This document shows, piece by piece, positions 8,297 to 17,833 of a DNA stretch of 64,000 bases (position 1 is the first letter of the stretch; the number at the start of each line of letters is the position of its first letter). Under the pieces are notes generated by a model. That model was not told where the DNA came from and did not search any database. It saw nothing but the letters and a program-made list of their open reading frames with translations. The position numbers were made by a program, and so were the translations under genes. Where the stretch lies: assembly GCA_019115765.1 (NCBI GenBank), contig DXCZ01000002.1:1-64000 (forward strand). The letters run 5' to 3'. The stretch is from Candidatus Mediterraneibacter stercoripullorum (GTDB lineage Bacteria; Bacillota; Clostridia; Lachnospirales; Lachnospiraceae).

Positions 8297-10351
8297 TCAT
8301 CTGTCATTCAGATTTTTAATCGGTTTGAGTACGATTGCCGAGTGTCTTCCCATATTCAGGACAACTTCTCCGTTCTCAACAATATACTCATCATAATCCG
8401 TAGTAAAACCTTCTTCATACGAATACATAAGCCGTTTCATCCGTCCGGTTTTCGGCACTCCGCAGAACCAGACAGGAATCGTTACTTCTCTCAGGTCTTT
8501 ACTGTTATTCACAGCCACTACAATCTGCTCTCCCCCCTGGAATCTTCCATAGGCGAGCAGATTGTTCGCTGCCGTAAGCAGCTTGATCGATCCTTTTCTC
8601 AGAGGTTTCTCCTCCTTATGGATTCGGATCATTTCCTTATGGAACTCCAGCATCTGTTTATCTTCCCTTCCCCAGGGATACGTACGCCGGCTGTCCGGAT
8701 CTGTAAAGCCGCAGAGGCCAACCTCGTCTCCATAATAAATGGTTGGCGCACCTACCCATGTCATCTGAACTGTGACAGCCTCACGCATGACGGCATGATT
8801 GACTCCTTCCTCAGCTGCTTTGGAGCCAACATGCTCAATACGGCCTACAATATGATTAGTCCTTGTCAGGAAACGAGAATGATCATGGTTAGAAAGTTCA
8901 TTCATTGCAACCTGGAGAGATGGGGTCAGCATGCTGGCCATAAAGTGACTCATAGCGCCTACGAAGTTATCCGGATTTCCCCACAGATCTGTCCGCCGCT
9001 CATCACTATGTTTCTCCATCCCGGTCAGGAACCATGTCAGCGGCTCCATAAATGCATCATAATTCATTACACTGTCCCACTCATCGCCCTGAAGCCATTC
9101 GATAGGATCCCCGTAATGCTCCGCAAGAATAAGGGCGTTGGGATTAGCACTCTTTACTTCCTTGCGGAAGCGCTTCCAGAACATATGATTATATTCATTG
9201 CTGCACCCCAGATCAGCCGCAACATCCAGCCGCCATCCGTCTGCATTATAAGGCGGGGAAACCCATTTCTTCCCGATATCCATGATATACTGCTCCAGCT
9301 CCGGCGAGTCTTCATATGAAAGCTTCGGGAGCGTATCGTGTCCCCACCAGCCGTCATAACTTCCGTTATACGGCCATGCCTCCCGTCTCGCATCATGAAA
9401 ATGGAAGAAATCCCGGTACGGGCTGTCCGCACTGACGTAAGCTCCTTTTGGATAATCCGGCTGCTGCTCGTAGATCCTTTCCCGGTCCATCCATTTATTA
9501 AAGGAACCACAGTGATTAAACACTCCGTCCAGAATCACCTTCATTCCCCGTCTGTGCATTTCTTCCACGAGACGGGCGAAAAGCTCGTTACTAGCCTCAA
9601 GATTCCGGATATCACCTGTACGCTTCTGATATTTTGTGGCATTGATATTATTCTCTGCCCCCTCCGGAAGCGTTTCTCCTCCATCTGTCACGATCTTGCC
9701 GTAATGGGGATCGATATAATCATAATCCTGTATATCATATTTATGATTAGACGGAGATACAAACAGCGGATTGAAATAAATAACCTCAACTCCAAGATCC
9801 TGCAGGTAATCCAGCTTATCCATAACTCCCTGCAGGTCTCCGCCATAGAAATTGCGGATATCAAGATTTGCCGGCGGCTGGCTCCAGTCCCCGACCTTCG
9901 CGCTGGGCGCGCCGATATATATATATTCCCTTTCCTCCACATCATTGGAAGGATCTCCATTGTAGAAACGGTCCACGAAAATCTGATACATGACCGCCCC
10001 TTTAGCCCAGTCTGGTGTGGAGAAACCAGGCACGATAATAAATGCATAATAATCTTCAATATGATCTGATACTCCGCAACGGTTGTAGTAACAGATTTCC
10101 TCGCCTCTCTTGATCTCAAACGAGTAGCAGAACGGCTCTGTTCCCAACTGGCATTCAATCTCATAGAAATCGAACTCTTCCCCGGAAGTTGTCTTCCACA
10201 TAGAATAACTTCGTTCTCCTGTGAGCAGGTTCACTTCCTCCACATCGTTATGCGCCGTACGGAACCTGAGTGATATTTTCTCATTGATATCTGGTTCTGC
10301 CGGAAGTACATAATCCTGCGTGCCATCACAAAACAGTGCATCTCTGTTCAT
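8297..10351 (-). CDS. GH13 neopullulanase/maltogenic-type glycosidase with N-terminal CBM34-like domain
   Basis: The 684-residue enzyme is expected to cleave alpha-1,4 (and possibly alpha-1,6) bonds in malto-oligosaccharides. Residues 1-115 resemble the CBM34 domain of neopullulanases, followed by the (beta/alpha)8 barrel from MYQIFVDRF (121-129). Conserved GH13 regions are DGVFNH (275-280), GWRLDVA with nucleophile D376, the acid/base E411 (ILAEHYG) and D490 (LSNHD). A C-terminal all-beta domain completes it. No signal peptide is seen, so it acts in the cytoplasm. AAGGAGG precedes ATG 10351. It is the first in a pair with the downstream kinase gene, 119 nt away, though shared transcription is unproven. 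Confidence 0.93.
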   Translation of the reverse strand: MNRDALFCDGTQDYVLPAEPDINEKISLRFRTAHNDVEEVNLLTGERSYSMWKTTSGEEFDFYEIECQLGTEPFCYSFEIKRGEEICYYNRCGVSDHIEDYYAFIIVPGFSTPDWAKGAVMYQIFVDRFYNGDPSNDVEEREYIYIGAPSAKVGDWSQPPANLDIRNFYGGDLQGVMDKLDYLQDLGVEVIYFNPLFVSPSNHKYDIQDYDYIDPHYGKIVTDGGETLPEGAENNINATKYQKRTGDIRNLEASNELFARLVEEMHRRGMKVILDGVFNHCGSFNKWMDRERIYEQQPDYPKGAYVSADSPYRDFFHFHDARREAWPYNGSYDGWWGHDTLPKLSYEDSPELEQYIMDIGKKWVSPPYNADGWRLDVAADLGCSNEYNHMFWKRFRKEVKSANPNALILAEHYGDPIEWLQGDEWDSVMNYDAFMEPLTWFLTGMEKHSDERRTDLWGNPDNFVGAMSHFMASMLTPSLQVAMNELSNHDHSRFLTRTNHIVGRIEHVGSKAAEEGVNHAVMREAVTVQMTWVGAPTIYYGDEVGLCGFTDPDSRRTYPWGREDKQMLEFHKEMIRIHKEEKPLRKGSIKLLTAANNLLAYGRFQGGEQIVVAVNNSKDLREVTIPVWFCGVPKTGRMKRLMYSYEEGFTTDYDEYIVENGEVVLNMGRHSAIVLKPIKNLNDR

Positions 10352-10400
10352 AAATCAAGCCTCCTTACCTAAGTTGAAACATAATCCGGTCAGACAACAA

Positions 10401-10435
10401 CCAGAGCGGATGCTACTGCGCATCCGCTCCGCTGG
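10401..10435 (-). terminator. Hairpin overlapping the ftsH stop
   Basis: CCAGAGCGGATG (10401-10412) pairs with CATCCGCTCCGCTGG (10421-10435) around an 8-nt loop. It overlaps the last codons of ftsH. There is no clean T-run after it, so it may be a weak terminator or an mRNA end stabiliser. Confidence 0.4.
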
Positions 10436-12254
10436 TTTCGAACAGTGCTTCAAATTCACTTCTGGTTATCTTTTCTTTTTCAAGTAAAAGCTTCGCACAC
10501 GCATCCAGAACTGCATGATTCTCATGGATGATTGCACGTGCCTTCTGATAGCATTCATCGATGATCCGCTTCACTTCTTCATCAATCGTACCTGCTACTT
10601 TTTCTCCATATCCACGCGATGTATGACCAAAATCACGTCCGATAAATACTTCATCACTGTCATTATCATAGTTGATCAGACCAAGGCGCTCGGACATACC
10701 GAACTTGGTGATCATGGATTTCGCAATTGCAGTGGCCTGTTTGATATCCTGAGATGCCCCCGTAGTGATATCGTCAAATATCTCCTCTTCTGCCACTCGT
10801 CCTCCAAGTGATACTGTGATCTCCTGCAGCATCTTTCCCTTTGTATCGTACATCTCGTCTTTTTCAGGGAGAGGCATGGTATATCCGCCAGCTGGTCCTG
10901 TCGGTATGATGGAAATACTGTATACGGGTCCCACATCCGGAAGGACATGGAACAGGATCGCGTGTCCGGCCTCGTGATAAGCAGTGATACGGCGTTCTTT
11001 CTCAGAAATGATCCGGCTCTTCTTCTCAGAACCGATACCAACCTTTACAAAAGCATGCCTGATATCCTGCTGCTGTATAAATACCCGGTTATCCTTTGCG
11101 GCGATGATCGCAGCTTCATTCAGCAGGTTCTCCAGATCCGCTCCGGTAAATCCTGCCGTTGTCTGAGCGATCTGTTTCAGATCAACGTCTTCTGCAAGAG
11201 GTTTATTCTTGGCATGTACACGGAGGATTTCCTCTCTTCCGCCTACATCAGGACGTCCTACGATAACATTACGGTCGAACCGGCCCGGTCTCAGGATCGC
11301 AGGATCCAGTATATCTTTACGGTTCGTAGCAGCCATCACGATAATCCCTTCATTGACGCCGAACCCGTCCATCTCAACGAGAAGCTGGTTCAATGTCTGT
11401 TCTCTCTCGTCATGTCCGCCACCCAGGCCGCTGCCGCGTCTTCTTGCCACTGCGTCGATCTCATCAATAAATACGATACACGGCGCGTTCTTCTTGGCAT
11501 CCTGGAACAGATCCCTGACACGAGATGCTCCTACGCCGACGAACATCTCCACAAAATCAGAACCTGATATACTGAAGAAAGGCACACCTGCCTCACCGGC
11601 AACCGCTTTCGCCAGCAGCGTCTTTCCAGTTCCCGGAGGTCCCTCCAGGAGGACTCCTTTCGGAATTCTGGCTCCCACCTGGATATATTTCTTAGGAGAT
11701 TTCAGGAAGTCAACGATCTCTTCCAGAGCTTCCTTCTCCTCTTTCAGGCCGGCCACATCAGCAAATGTAACCTTGATCTCATTCTGACTGGTCATACGTG
11801 CGCGGCTTTTCCCGAAATTCATAGCTTTCGCGTTCGCTCCTCCGCCCTGACGGTTCATCAGGAAAAAGATCAGAAATACCCCTGCCATTGTTATCAGCAG
11901 CGGGATCAGGATTACTGTAAGCATAGACTGGTGAGGTACGTCCGACATCCCGTACACGACGCCATTTTCATCAAGGAAGTCCTTCACCTCATTGACATCA
12001 GATACATTAACCGTTCGACTCGAGCCGTCACTGCGCAGGGTAACCGTCACGGTTCCCGTAGGAACCTCGCTGTTCTGATTGATATATATGTCTGCTACAT
12101 TTTCATCTTCCACTTCCTGAACAAAAGCGGAATATGTCATGTCCTGCTGATGCATCTGCATCTGACTGGCCATCCAGAGAGCCGCGACCACAAGCAGGAC
12201 AAATAGAATGATAGTAGGGCCGCTTGCGCCTCTGTATTTTCTGTTATTATCCAA
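10413..12254 (-). CDS. ftsH: ATP-dependent zinc metalloprotease FtsH
   Basis: The 613-residue membrane-anchored AAA protease degrades misfolded and short-lived membrane and cytosolic proteins as a hexamer. Two membrane helices (about residues 13-30 and 111-133) flank a small extracellular domain. The AAA module has Walker A GPPGTGKT (205-212), Walker B VFIDEID (261-267) and the second region of homology near 310-330. The protease site is HEAGH (427-431). Length is normal. It lies 17 nt after hpt, and the tilS-hpt-ftsH order is the classic Firmicute arrangement, so the three are almost certainly one operon. Confidence 0.97.
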   Translation of the reverse strand: MDNNRKYRGASGPTIILFVLLVVAALWMASQMQMHQQDMTYSAFVQEVEDENVADIYINQNSEVPTGTVTVTLRSDGSSRTVNVSDVNEVKDFLDENGVVYGMSDVPHQSMLTVILIPLLITMAGVFLIFFLMNRQGGGANAKAMNFGKSRARMTSQNEIKVTFADVAGLKEEKEALEEIVDFLKSPKKYIQVGARIPKGVLLEGPPGTGKTLLAKAVAGEAGVPFFSISGSDFVEMFVGVGASRVRDLFQDAKKNAPCIVFIDEIDAVARRRGSGLGGGHDEREQTLNQLLVEMDGFGVNEGIIVMAATNRKDILDPAILRPGRFDRNVIVGRPDVGGREEILRVHAKNKPLAEDVDLKQIAQTTAGFTGADLENLLNEAAIIAAKDNRVFIQQQDIRHAFVKVGIGSEKKSRIISEKERRITAYHEAGHAILFHVLPDVGPVYSISIIPTGPAGGYTMPLPEKDEMYDTKGKMLQEITVSLGGRVAEEEIFDDITTGASQDIKQATAIAKSMITKFGMSERLGLINYDNDSDEVFIGRDFGHTSRGYGEKVAGTIDEEVKRIIDECYQKARAIIHENHAVLDACAKLLLEKEKITRSEFEALFETSGADAQ

Positions 12255-12271
12255 AGTTGTAATACTCCTTC

Positions 12272-12799
12272 CTATTCCACGCCTTCCACAACACCGATGT
12301 AGGGAAGATTTCTATATTTCTGGGCATAATCAAGGCCATATCCCACTACAAACTCGTCTGGGATGGCAAATCCCTGGTAATCCACCTTCACATCCTTCAC
12401 TCTGCGCTCCGGCTTATCCAGAAGCGTACAGAGGCGCATGCTGGCAGGATTCCTCTTCTTAAGTACATCGATCAGGTAATACAGTGTATTCCCCGAATCA
12501 ATGATATCCTCCACGATCAGGACATCCTTGTTCTCGATCGATTCATCCAGGTCTTTGGCTATGCGTACGACTCCGCTGGATGACGTCCCGTCTCCATAGC
12601 TTCCAACGCACATAAAGTCAAGGGAAACCGGCACAGTAATCCTCTTCGCCAGTTCACACATAAAGAATACTCCGCCTTTAAGGACACAGATCAGATGAAT
12701 CTGCTTCCCTGCATAATCCTCGCTGATCTTCTTTCCCAATTCTCTTATCTTCCGGTCAACTTCTTCCTCCGGAATCAAAACTCTGATCGTCTCTGCCAT
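12272..12799 (-). CDS. hpt: Hypoxanthine phosphoribosyltransferase
   Basis: The 175-residue enzyme converts hypoxanthine or guanine plus PRPP to IMP or GMP in purine salvage. The PRPP-binding signature [10 protein letters not shown] is present, as are the substrate loop CVGSYG and the late [18 protein letters not shown] segment typical of bacterial HPRT. Its first 44 nt overlap the end of tilS, which implies translational coupling. GGAG lies about 10 nt upstream of the ATG. Confidence 0.95.
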   Translation of the reverse strand: MAETIRVLIPEEEVDRKIRELGKKISEDYAGKQIHLICVLKGGVFFMCELAKRITVPVSLDFMCVGSYGDGTSSSGVVRIAKDLDESIENKDVLIVEDIIDSGNTLYYLIDVLKKRNPASMRLCTLLDKPERRVKDVKVDYQGFAIPDEFVVGYGLDYAQKYRNLPYIGVVEGVE

Positions 12800-14222
12800 C
12801 TTTTTTCTCCTCCGTTATCTTTATCTCAAGAATTCTCTCCGTCTTTTCTCCCACCTGATATGCTCTGCTCATGCGCATGCCGGGGATCCACAGGATATGA
12901 CTCCCCTCTGCGATCAGCAGGATACGGTCTCTTTGTTCGCGCGGGACTTTTTCATTTATGAACCAGGATTTCAGTTTCTGGCGTTCTCCGCCTGCCCCTG
13001 TAACCAAATAATCGCCGGGGCGGCGTGTCCTCGCAGAAAGACCGTATTTTATTATATCATAGTCAAAGCATTTCGTGTAGCTTTTTTGCGGTATCTCTTT
13101 TACACAATCCATTTTTATATTTTCCAGGATCCGGCATGATATGCGCTGACCGGTAGCCGGGAAAAATGTTTCTCCGGGGATATTTATGAACACACTGTCA
13201 TCTTCTTGCCGTGTCCTTTCTCCTTCAGTTTTTCCGGAGTTTCTGTTCATCGCCACGCCTTCATACACTTTTGAGGCAGTCACACCGAAAGGCAGATCCA
13301 ACCGTCTTCCCGGCTGCTTTGCAAAGAGTTCCTCCACGGCAGATATATGCACGGAACGAATATCCCGCTCTGCCCCCGCCGTCCGGCTCAGGGCCCTGCG
13401 GATCAGAAACTGCTTCAGAGCCGGTGCTTCCTTTTCAAAGCACACTCCATCGATCAATAATCCGTTTTCTCTTTCCGACACACATCTTTCCCAGGCTTCT
13501 TCCGTCCTGGCGTCCATATAATCCCATACCTCCTGCGCCTGGCGCGACAGGCTGTCCAGATGAGCCGCCGCCCCCTGGTTGACCTGACTGCAGAGCACCG
13601 GAAGGACATTATGCCGGATCCGGTTTCTCGTATACTCGTCTTCCTCATTTGTCGCGTCTGTGCACCAGGAAATATTTTCCGCTCTGAGAGCCTCTACTAT
13701 TTCCTGCCGAGACAGAGAGAGAAGCGGACGGATCCATTCTCCATAGACCGGACGGATCCCGCACAGTCCCTTTATCCCGGTTCCTCGTGCAATATTCAGG
13801 AGAACTGTTTCTGCGTTGTCGTCTCTGTGATGAGCCGTAGCGATCTTTGTCGCCCCTTCTGTCCGGCACATTTCCTGAAATGCCGCTCTCCGCACATCTC
13901 TGCCAGCCTCCTCAAGAGATTGTTTCCTGTTTCTGGCAATTAATTCCACATTTTCCCGAAATATCCTGCACGGTACATCCAATTCCCTGCAGAGCCTGGC
14001 AACAAACTCTTCATCCGCCGCTGCCGCTTTGCCCCGGATACAGTGGTTCACGTGGCAGACAACGATCTGAAATCCCAGCTTTTCCCTCAGCCCACAGAGC
14101 ACAAAAAGCAGGCATACCGAATCTGCACCTCCCGATACGCCTGCTGCCACCACGTCACTCTTCCGGATCATGTCATACTTTCTGATAAATTGTTCTGTTT
14201 TCTTTATTATATTCTTCATCAT
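12756..14222 (-). CDS. tilS: tRNA(Ile)-lysidine synthase
   Basis: TilS adds lysine to C34 of the CAU-anticodon tRNA-Ile so that it reads AUA. The N-terminal PP-loop ATPase motif GVSGGADS is at about residues 28-35, and ARGTGIKGLCGI and the R-D-E-Y-T-R-N-R-I-R-H box follow. The C-terminal TilS_C domain (RTRRPGDYL, LKSWFINEKVPR) is complete. The start is uncertain: tandem ATGs at 14222 and 14219 give MMKNIIKKTEQF, which fits the family better than the upstream ATG at 14285. The ribosome site is weak. The C-terminus overlaps hpt by 44 nt. Confidence 0.92.
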   Translation of the reverse strand: MMKNIIKKTEQFIRKYDMIRKSDVVAAGVSGGADSVCLLFVLCGLREKLGFQIVVCHVNHCIRGKAAAADEEFVARLCRELDVPCRIFRENVELIARNRKQSLEEAGRDVRRAAFQEMCRTEGATKIATAHHRDDNAETVLLNIARGTGIKGLCGIRPVYGEWIRPLLSLSRQEIVEALRAENISWCTDATNEEDEYTRNRIRHNVLPVLCSQVNQGAAAHLDSLSRQAQEVWDYMDARTEEAWERCVSERENGLLIDGVCFEKEAPALKQFLIRRALSRTAGAERDIRSVHISAVEELFAKQPGRRLDLPFGVTASKVYEGVAMNRNSGKTEGERTRQEDDSVFINIPGETFFPATGQRISCRILENIKMDCVKEIPQKSYTKCFDYDIIKYGLSARTRRPGDYLVTGAGGERQKLKSWFINEKVPREQRDRILLIAEGSHILWIPGMRMSRAYQVGEKTERILEIKITEEKKDGRDDQSFDSGGRS

Positions 14223-14315
14223 ATGTAAACTATAACCAATTTCTTCCCTCTCTGCAACCCTGTTCGACGTTCCTATATTCAACATAGCCGTTCAGCTCCA
14301 TGGCTGAACTGTTGC

Positions 14316-15824
14316 TCAACACTCCCATATTCCCACAGCGAGGACTGTCATGTCATCTTCGGGCTCTTTTCCAGTCCAATTCAGGACCTGTTCCAGAACA
14401 TGATGCGCCATTTCTTTCGGATTCCTGATCGCACTTCCCTGTATGATCGTCTCCAGGAGGATATCCTGCTCTCCCACGGGCAGCGCATCCAGCACTCCGT
14501 CTGTCACCATGATCACAAAGTCCCCATCCTCCAGCTGCCGCTTCACAGAATCGATTTCAATAGAATTCACAACCCCGATAGGCAGACTGGTAGAGCTCAG
14601 ATGCTCTACACTGTCTTTCTTCCTGATAAACGTTGAGGAAGCTCCTGCCTTGATGATCTCACATTCTCCTGTATACAGATCAAATACAGTCATGTCCACG
14701 GTTGAATAATGTATCTCCTCCCGCCCCATTACCAGTGTTGTGTTTATCATCTGGATCGCGGTTTTCTCAGGGAATCCTGCCTCCAGCAATTCCTCCAGCA
14801 GTTCGATCACAAGTGTACTCTCCCTGCACGCCTCCTCTCCTGAGCCCATGCCGTCCGAGAGAGCCACCCCCTGTCTGCCGCCAGGCATATCCATCATAGT
14901 GTAGTTGTCTCCGGATATGCTGCTGCACCCCTTTCCGATCCGTGCAGTTCCCTGCATCGTATAATATGCCGGTCCCTCCAGACATACGATGGTCATATAG
15001 CTGTTTCCCAACATCTGCGCACTGTCTTTCTGCAGGATCAGGTGTCTCCCTGACGCCGCAGATATGAGCTTTACCAGTTCTTTTACCGGCATTTTCTGAT
15101 TCTGCATCATCCTTGCTGTCACATGGATCTCATACTTTCCTTCCCGGTTCATGAAAAAGTTTGTATACAGGACCTTGATTCCTTTCCTTTTCAGAGCCGA
15201 AGCAATTTTCTTTTCCAGACGTTCATCTGTAAAGATACTGCTTTCCAGCTCTTTTGCCGTATTCTGGATCATATCTGCAAACGTGTCCATCTGGATTGCG
15301 CACCCCTCCCTGCTGCGTGCGATCCGGTTTGTCCACATCATATTCTGACGGGCGTCATGGAATCCCGTCAGCATTTCCCGCAGGAACCGCGGCGCCATAA
15401 CACAGCGCTGCATCAGTTTTCTTTTCGTCTCTACATTAAGTTCATTCCCATAATGATCCACTGCCGAGAGGATCTCGTATCCCATCTGATAGGTGTGTAC
15501 GAAGTTTTCTCCCCAGCACCAGCCGCATTTCTCACACTTTCCGCACACTTTTTCCTTCACACGGTCAAACATCTCGTCAATTTCCTCGCCGGAGAAAGCT
15601 TTCTTTTTTTCTTCCAGTCCGAGGAATGTGCGGGACAGCTGTTTCAGTGATCCTGCAAATTTCTCTATCTGATCCACATATGGGCTTCCATGTACAGCCT
15701 GTCCGTCGTTCATCCAAACGTTACTCCCTTCACATTCAAGACTCGTTAATCCGTCTTCTTCCACATCGGAACGCATAAAGACTCCGGGAAAAATCCCGGA
15801 GTCCTCTTTCGTAGCTTTGTTCAT
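14316..15824 (-). CDS. spoIIE: SpoIIE-type PP2C phosphatase lacking the membrane domain
   Basis: The 502-residue protein carries the C-terminal PP2C/SpoIIE phosphatase fold (SGDNYTMMDM, LSDGMGSGEEA with metal-binding Asp, MVTDGVLDA and EDDMTVLA). In Bacillus, SpoIIE dephosphorylates SpoIIAA to free sigma-F in the forespore. A Cys-rich patch (CGKCEKCGWCW) around residues 94-104 matches the central region of SpoIIE. The usual ten-helix N-terminal membrane domain (~330 residues) is absent: the product starts directly in the central region, and no membrane helices are visible. Its position beside divIC-like, yabQ and yabP genes supports the SpoIIE identity over a generic stress phosphatase. Confidence 0.85.
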   Translation of the reverse strand: MNKATKEDSGIFPGVFMRSDVEEDGLTSLECEGSNVWMNDGQAVHGSPYVDQIEKFAGSLKQLSRTFLGLEEKKKAFSGEEIDEMFDRVKEKVCGKCEKCGWCWGENFVHTYQMGYEILSAVDHYGNELNVETKRKLMQRCVMAPRFLREMLTGFHDARQNMMWTNRIARSREGCAIQMDTFADMIQNTAKELESSIFTDERLEKKIASALKRKGIKVLYTNFFMNREGKYEIHVTARMMQNQKMPVKELVKLISAASGRHLILQKDSAQMLGNSYMTIVCLEGPAYYTMQGTARIGKGCSSISGDNYTMMDMPGGRQGVALSDGMGSGEEACRESTLVIELLEELLEAGFPEKTAIQMINTTLVMGREEIHYSTVDMTVFDLYTGECEIIKAGASSTFIRKKDSVEHLSSTSLPIGVVNSIEIDSVKRQLEDGDFVIMVTDGVLDALPVGEQDILLETIIQGSAIRNPKEMAHHVLEQVLNWTGKEPEDDMTVLAVGIWEC

Positions 15825-15917
15825 TTATCCTGAAAGACGGGGAAACATGTGATCAGCCTGTCTGCCAATGCAGATGAACGTTTCCACCTGAAAAATCAAC
15901 ACAGAACTTCCGCTGTC

Positions 15918-16259
15918 TTACTGCACCGGCTTGAAAATAATCTCATCCGGATCAACAAGTCCCAGCTTCTCTTCTGCTATTTCCTTTACATACTCGTCAG
16001 TTTTGACATATTCCTTAAATTCATCTATCTCTTCTGATCTCTTCTCTTCCGCTGCGATCTGTTCCTTCAGCTCGTTTTCCTGCTCTTTGTACCCCGCATT
16101 CTTCGCCTGAAGCGACACAGCATTGACCGTCAATATCCCTGTCAGAGATACCAGGATCAAGCAGATCAGAAACATACTTCTTACATGACGGTGCCTCCCG
16201 CGGCTTCTCCTGCGCCTGCGCCGTCTTTCCACTTCTGCGGCTTTCCCTTTTTTCATCAT
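15918..16259 (-). CDS. divIC: DivIC/FtsB-type septum formation initiator
   Basis: The small bitopic protein has a very basic N-terminus (a run of Arg), one membrane helix (about residues 29-48 of this start), a coiled coil (AGYKEQENELKEQIAAEEK) and a conserved C-terminal patch (AEEKLGLVDPDEIIF). This is the DivIC/FtsB plan: it forms a complex with FtsL and DivIB/FtsQ at the division septum. Tandem ATGs at 16259 and 16256 follow GGGTGAG; either could be used. It lies between yabQ and the spoIIE-like gene, as in many Firmicutes. Confidence 0.85.
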   Translation of the reverse strand: MMKKGKAAEVERRRRRRRSRGRHRHVRSMFLICLILVSLTGILTVNAVSLQAKNAGYKEQENELKEQIAAEEKRSEEIDEFKEYVKTDEYVKEIAEEKLGLVDPDEIIFKPVQ

Positions 16260-16309
16260 ACTCACCCACTTATTAATTGTGTTTTCATGCACCCCATTTA
16301 AGGAATATT

Positions 16310-16642
16310 CTATCGGTTTTTTCCGTACTTTTCAAGTTTTTTCTTCATCATCCTGCATATTTTTTTCAGCAGGATGGCACAGGAATATTCTGCCAGAGCG
16401 CCGGCAGCAACACCTAGTATAAAGAACCATCTGACACTACCATATGTTGTTTTATACATCTGTCGGAACAGGTATACGCTTGTTCCAATCCAGAATATAA
16501 AATCCTCAACTCCAACCGCCAGACTACTGTGCCGTATCACCTGCCTCAGACATGTTAAAACCTGATATACAAGCAGCAGCGCCATGCCCGAAAGTCCCGC
16601 ATACAGGAAGACCGCAGCTTCCCTCCCGATTCCGGATATCAC
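16310..16642 (-). CDS. yabQ: Spore cortex protein YabQ
   Basis: The 110-residue membrane protein has three hydrophobic segments (about 12-30, 44-58, 70-92) and a basic tail. Together with its place right after yabP it matches YabQ, which is needed for spore cortex formation in Bacillus. The start is GTG at 16642, preceded by AGGGGG at good distance. It is 11 nt downstream of the yabP stop and so in the same operon. Confidence 0.85.
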   Translation of the reverse strand: MISGIGREAAVFLYAGLSGMALLLVYQVLTCLRQVIRHSSLAVGVEDFIFWIGTSVYLFRQMYKTTYGSVRWFFILGVAAGALAEYSCAILLKKICRMMKKKLEKYGKNR

Positions 16643-16653
16643 AGGTGCACCCC

Positions 16654-16938
16654 CTACTTGAATAGCTTAGACAGGAAGCCCTCTCCCTGGCGCGCTGTCT
16701 GCGAAACACTGGAATAGGCAATGCTGTCAATATTTCCGGACAGATCCACCTCTCCTTTTTCAACACTCAGCCGGTTGACATGAAGGTCCGTTCCCTTGAC
16801 CATGAGCATTCCCTGCTCTGTTTCCAGCAATATTTCGTTGAGATCAAATGACAGAACATCCAACACTCCCGTCACCATGCTCGTTTTTCTGTTATTTACA
16901 ACCAGCTTATGTGCTTTTGCTATCCTCTGTTCCTCCAT
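16654..16938 (-). CDS. yabP: Sporulation protein YabP
   Basis: This 94-residue protein matches the YabP family (HKLVVNNRKTSMVTGVLDVLSFD, then GTDLHVNRLSVEKGEVDLSG). YabP is a spore coat/cortex assembly protein expressed in the mother cell. ATG 16938 is chosen because AGGGGAGC lies 7 nt upstream; a longer frame from 17010 lacks a ribosome site. It begins the yabP-yabQ-divIC run. Confidence 0.9.
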   Translation of the reverse strand: MEEQRIAKAHKLVVNNRKTSMVTGVLDVLSFDLNEILLETEQGMLMVKGTDLHVNRLSVEKGEVDLSGNIDSIAYSSVSQTARQGEGFLSKLFK

Positions 16939-17065
16939 CTGCCAGCTCCCCTTTCTTCTTTCTCTATACTGATCAAAGAATGCCTCTGCATTCCTGCGCG
17001 GCGTCCCCATCTGATATATATGAAATAATGTCCAAGGTTATGACAGTTAAACGGCGGGTTACTGT

Positions 17066-17305
17066 TCAGACGTACCGGAAGAGATCTTTCGCCTCTTCCT
17101 TTTTTGTCGTATCCTGGATATCAAGCACCTCTACTTTGACCGCTTTTGTTCCAAACTGGATCTCTATCGTATCCCCCGTCTTTACCTGCACCGATGCCTT
17201 GGCAGCCTTACCGTTTACCATAACGCGCCCCGCATCGCAGGCTTCATTCGCCACAGTCCGTCTTTTGATCAGTCGTGACACTTTTAAGAACTTATCTAAA
17301 CGCAT
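17066..17305 (-). CDS. rqcP: RqcP/YabO, S4 RNA-binding ribosome quality-control factor
   Basis: The 79-residue protein is an S4 domain (MRLDKFLKVSRLIKRRTVANEA, GRVMVNGKAAKASVQVKTGD). In Firmicutes RqcP works with RqcH on obstructed 50S subunits to add alanine tails. It can also be annotated as an HslR/Hsp15 relative. GGAGG lies 8 nt before ATG 17305. The gene order HU, rqcP, yabP, yabQ, divIC is the standard one in Bacilli and Clostridia. Confidence 0.92.
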   Translation of the reverse strand: MRLDKFLKVSRLIKRRTVANEACDAGRVMVNGKAAKASVQVKTGDTIEIQFGTKAVKVEVLDIQDTTKKEEAKDLFRYV

Positions 17306-17326
17306 GTTGTTTTCCTCCATGTATAA

Positions 17327-17365
17327 AGGCACTTACAATGCCGAACTCCAGCATTATAAGTGCCT
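17327..17365 (-). terminator. Hairpin between HU and rqcP
   Basis: AGGCACTTACAATGC (17327-17341) pairs with GCATTATAAGTGCCT (17351-17365). On the minus strand it is followed by TTTAT and then directly by the rqcP ribosome site. It would act as a partial terminator that lowers expression of the downstream genes relative to HU. Confidence 0.6.
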
Positions 17366-17402
17366 GATTCTTCAGATATTTATTCCTCGAGCAAATCCGG
17401 AA

Positions 17403-17675
17403 TTAGTTGATCGCGTCTTTTAAAGCCTTTCCTGCTTTAAACTTCGGAGCCTTACTTGCAGCAATTTTCATTGTCTCACCTGTCTGGGGATTTCTTCCCT
17501 CCCTTGCTGCTCTCTCGCTTACTTCAAATGTTCCAAATCCAACAAGCTGAACTTTATCTCCTGCTTTAAGCTGCTCTGTAACAACATCTACAAATGCCTT
17601 TAAAGCTTTCTCTGCATCCTTTTTTGAAATCTCTGCCTGCTCTGCTACAGCTGCTACTAATTCTGTTTTGTTCAT
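17403..17675 (-). CDS. hup: HU family DNA-binding protein
   Basis: The 90-residue histone-like protein bends and compacts DNA as a dimer. The family features are clear: [25 protein letters not shown] at the start, [22 protein letters not shown] in the DNA-gripping arm, and a C-terminal [16 protein letters not shown] precedes the ATG, and a strong promoter lies about 90 nt upstream. Confidence 0.97.
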   Translation of the reverse strand: MNKTELVAAVAEQAEISKKDAEKALKAFVDVVTEQLKAGDKVQLVGFGTFEVSERAAREGRNPQTGETMKIAASKAPKFKAGKALKDAIN

Positions 17676-17765
17676 GGATAATTCCTCCTTTATTGTACCG
17701 AATACAATCTGATTTTCTTATTAAGGTCCCCTTTCCTGCACATACAGGGATCACCCTTATGTATT

Positions 17766-17794
17766 GTTATAACGGTTTCATATGTCTTTGTCAA
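17766..17794 (-). promoter_or_regulatory. Strong promoter of the HU gene
   Basis: On the minus strand TTGACA and TATAAC are 17 nt apart. The transcript would have a leader of about 85 nt before the HU start codon. Confidence 0.75.
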
Positions 17795-17833
17795 GATTTT
17801 TCAGGCCCATATTCAAAGATTTTCGGGCGTTTT

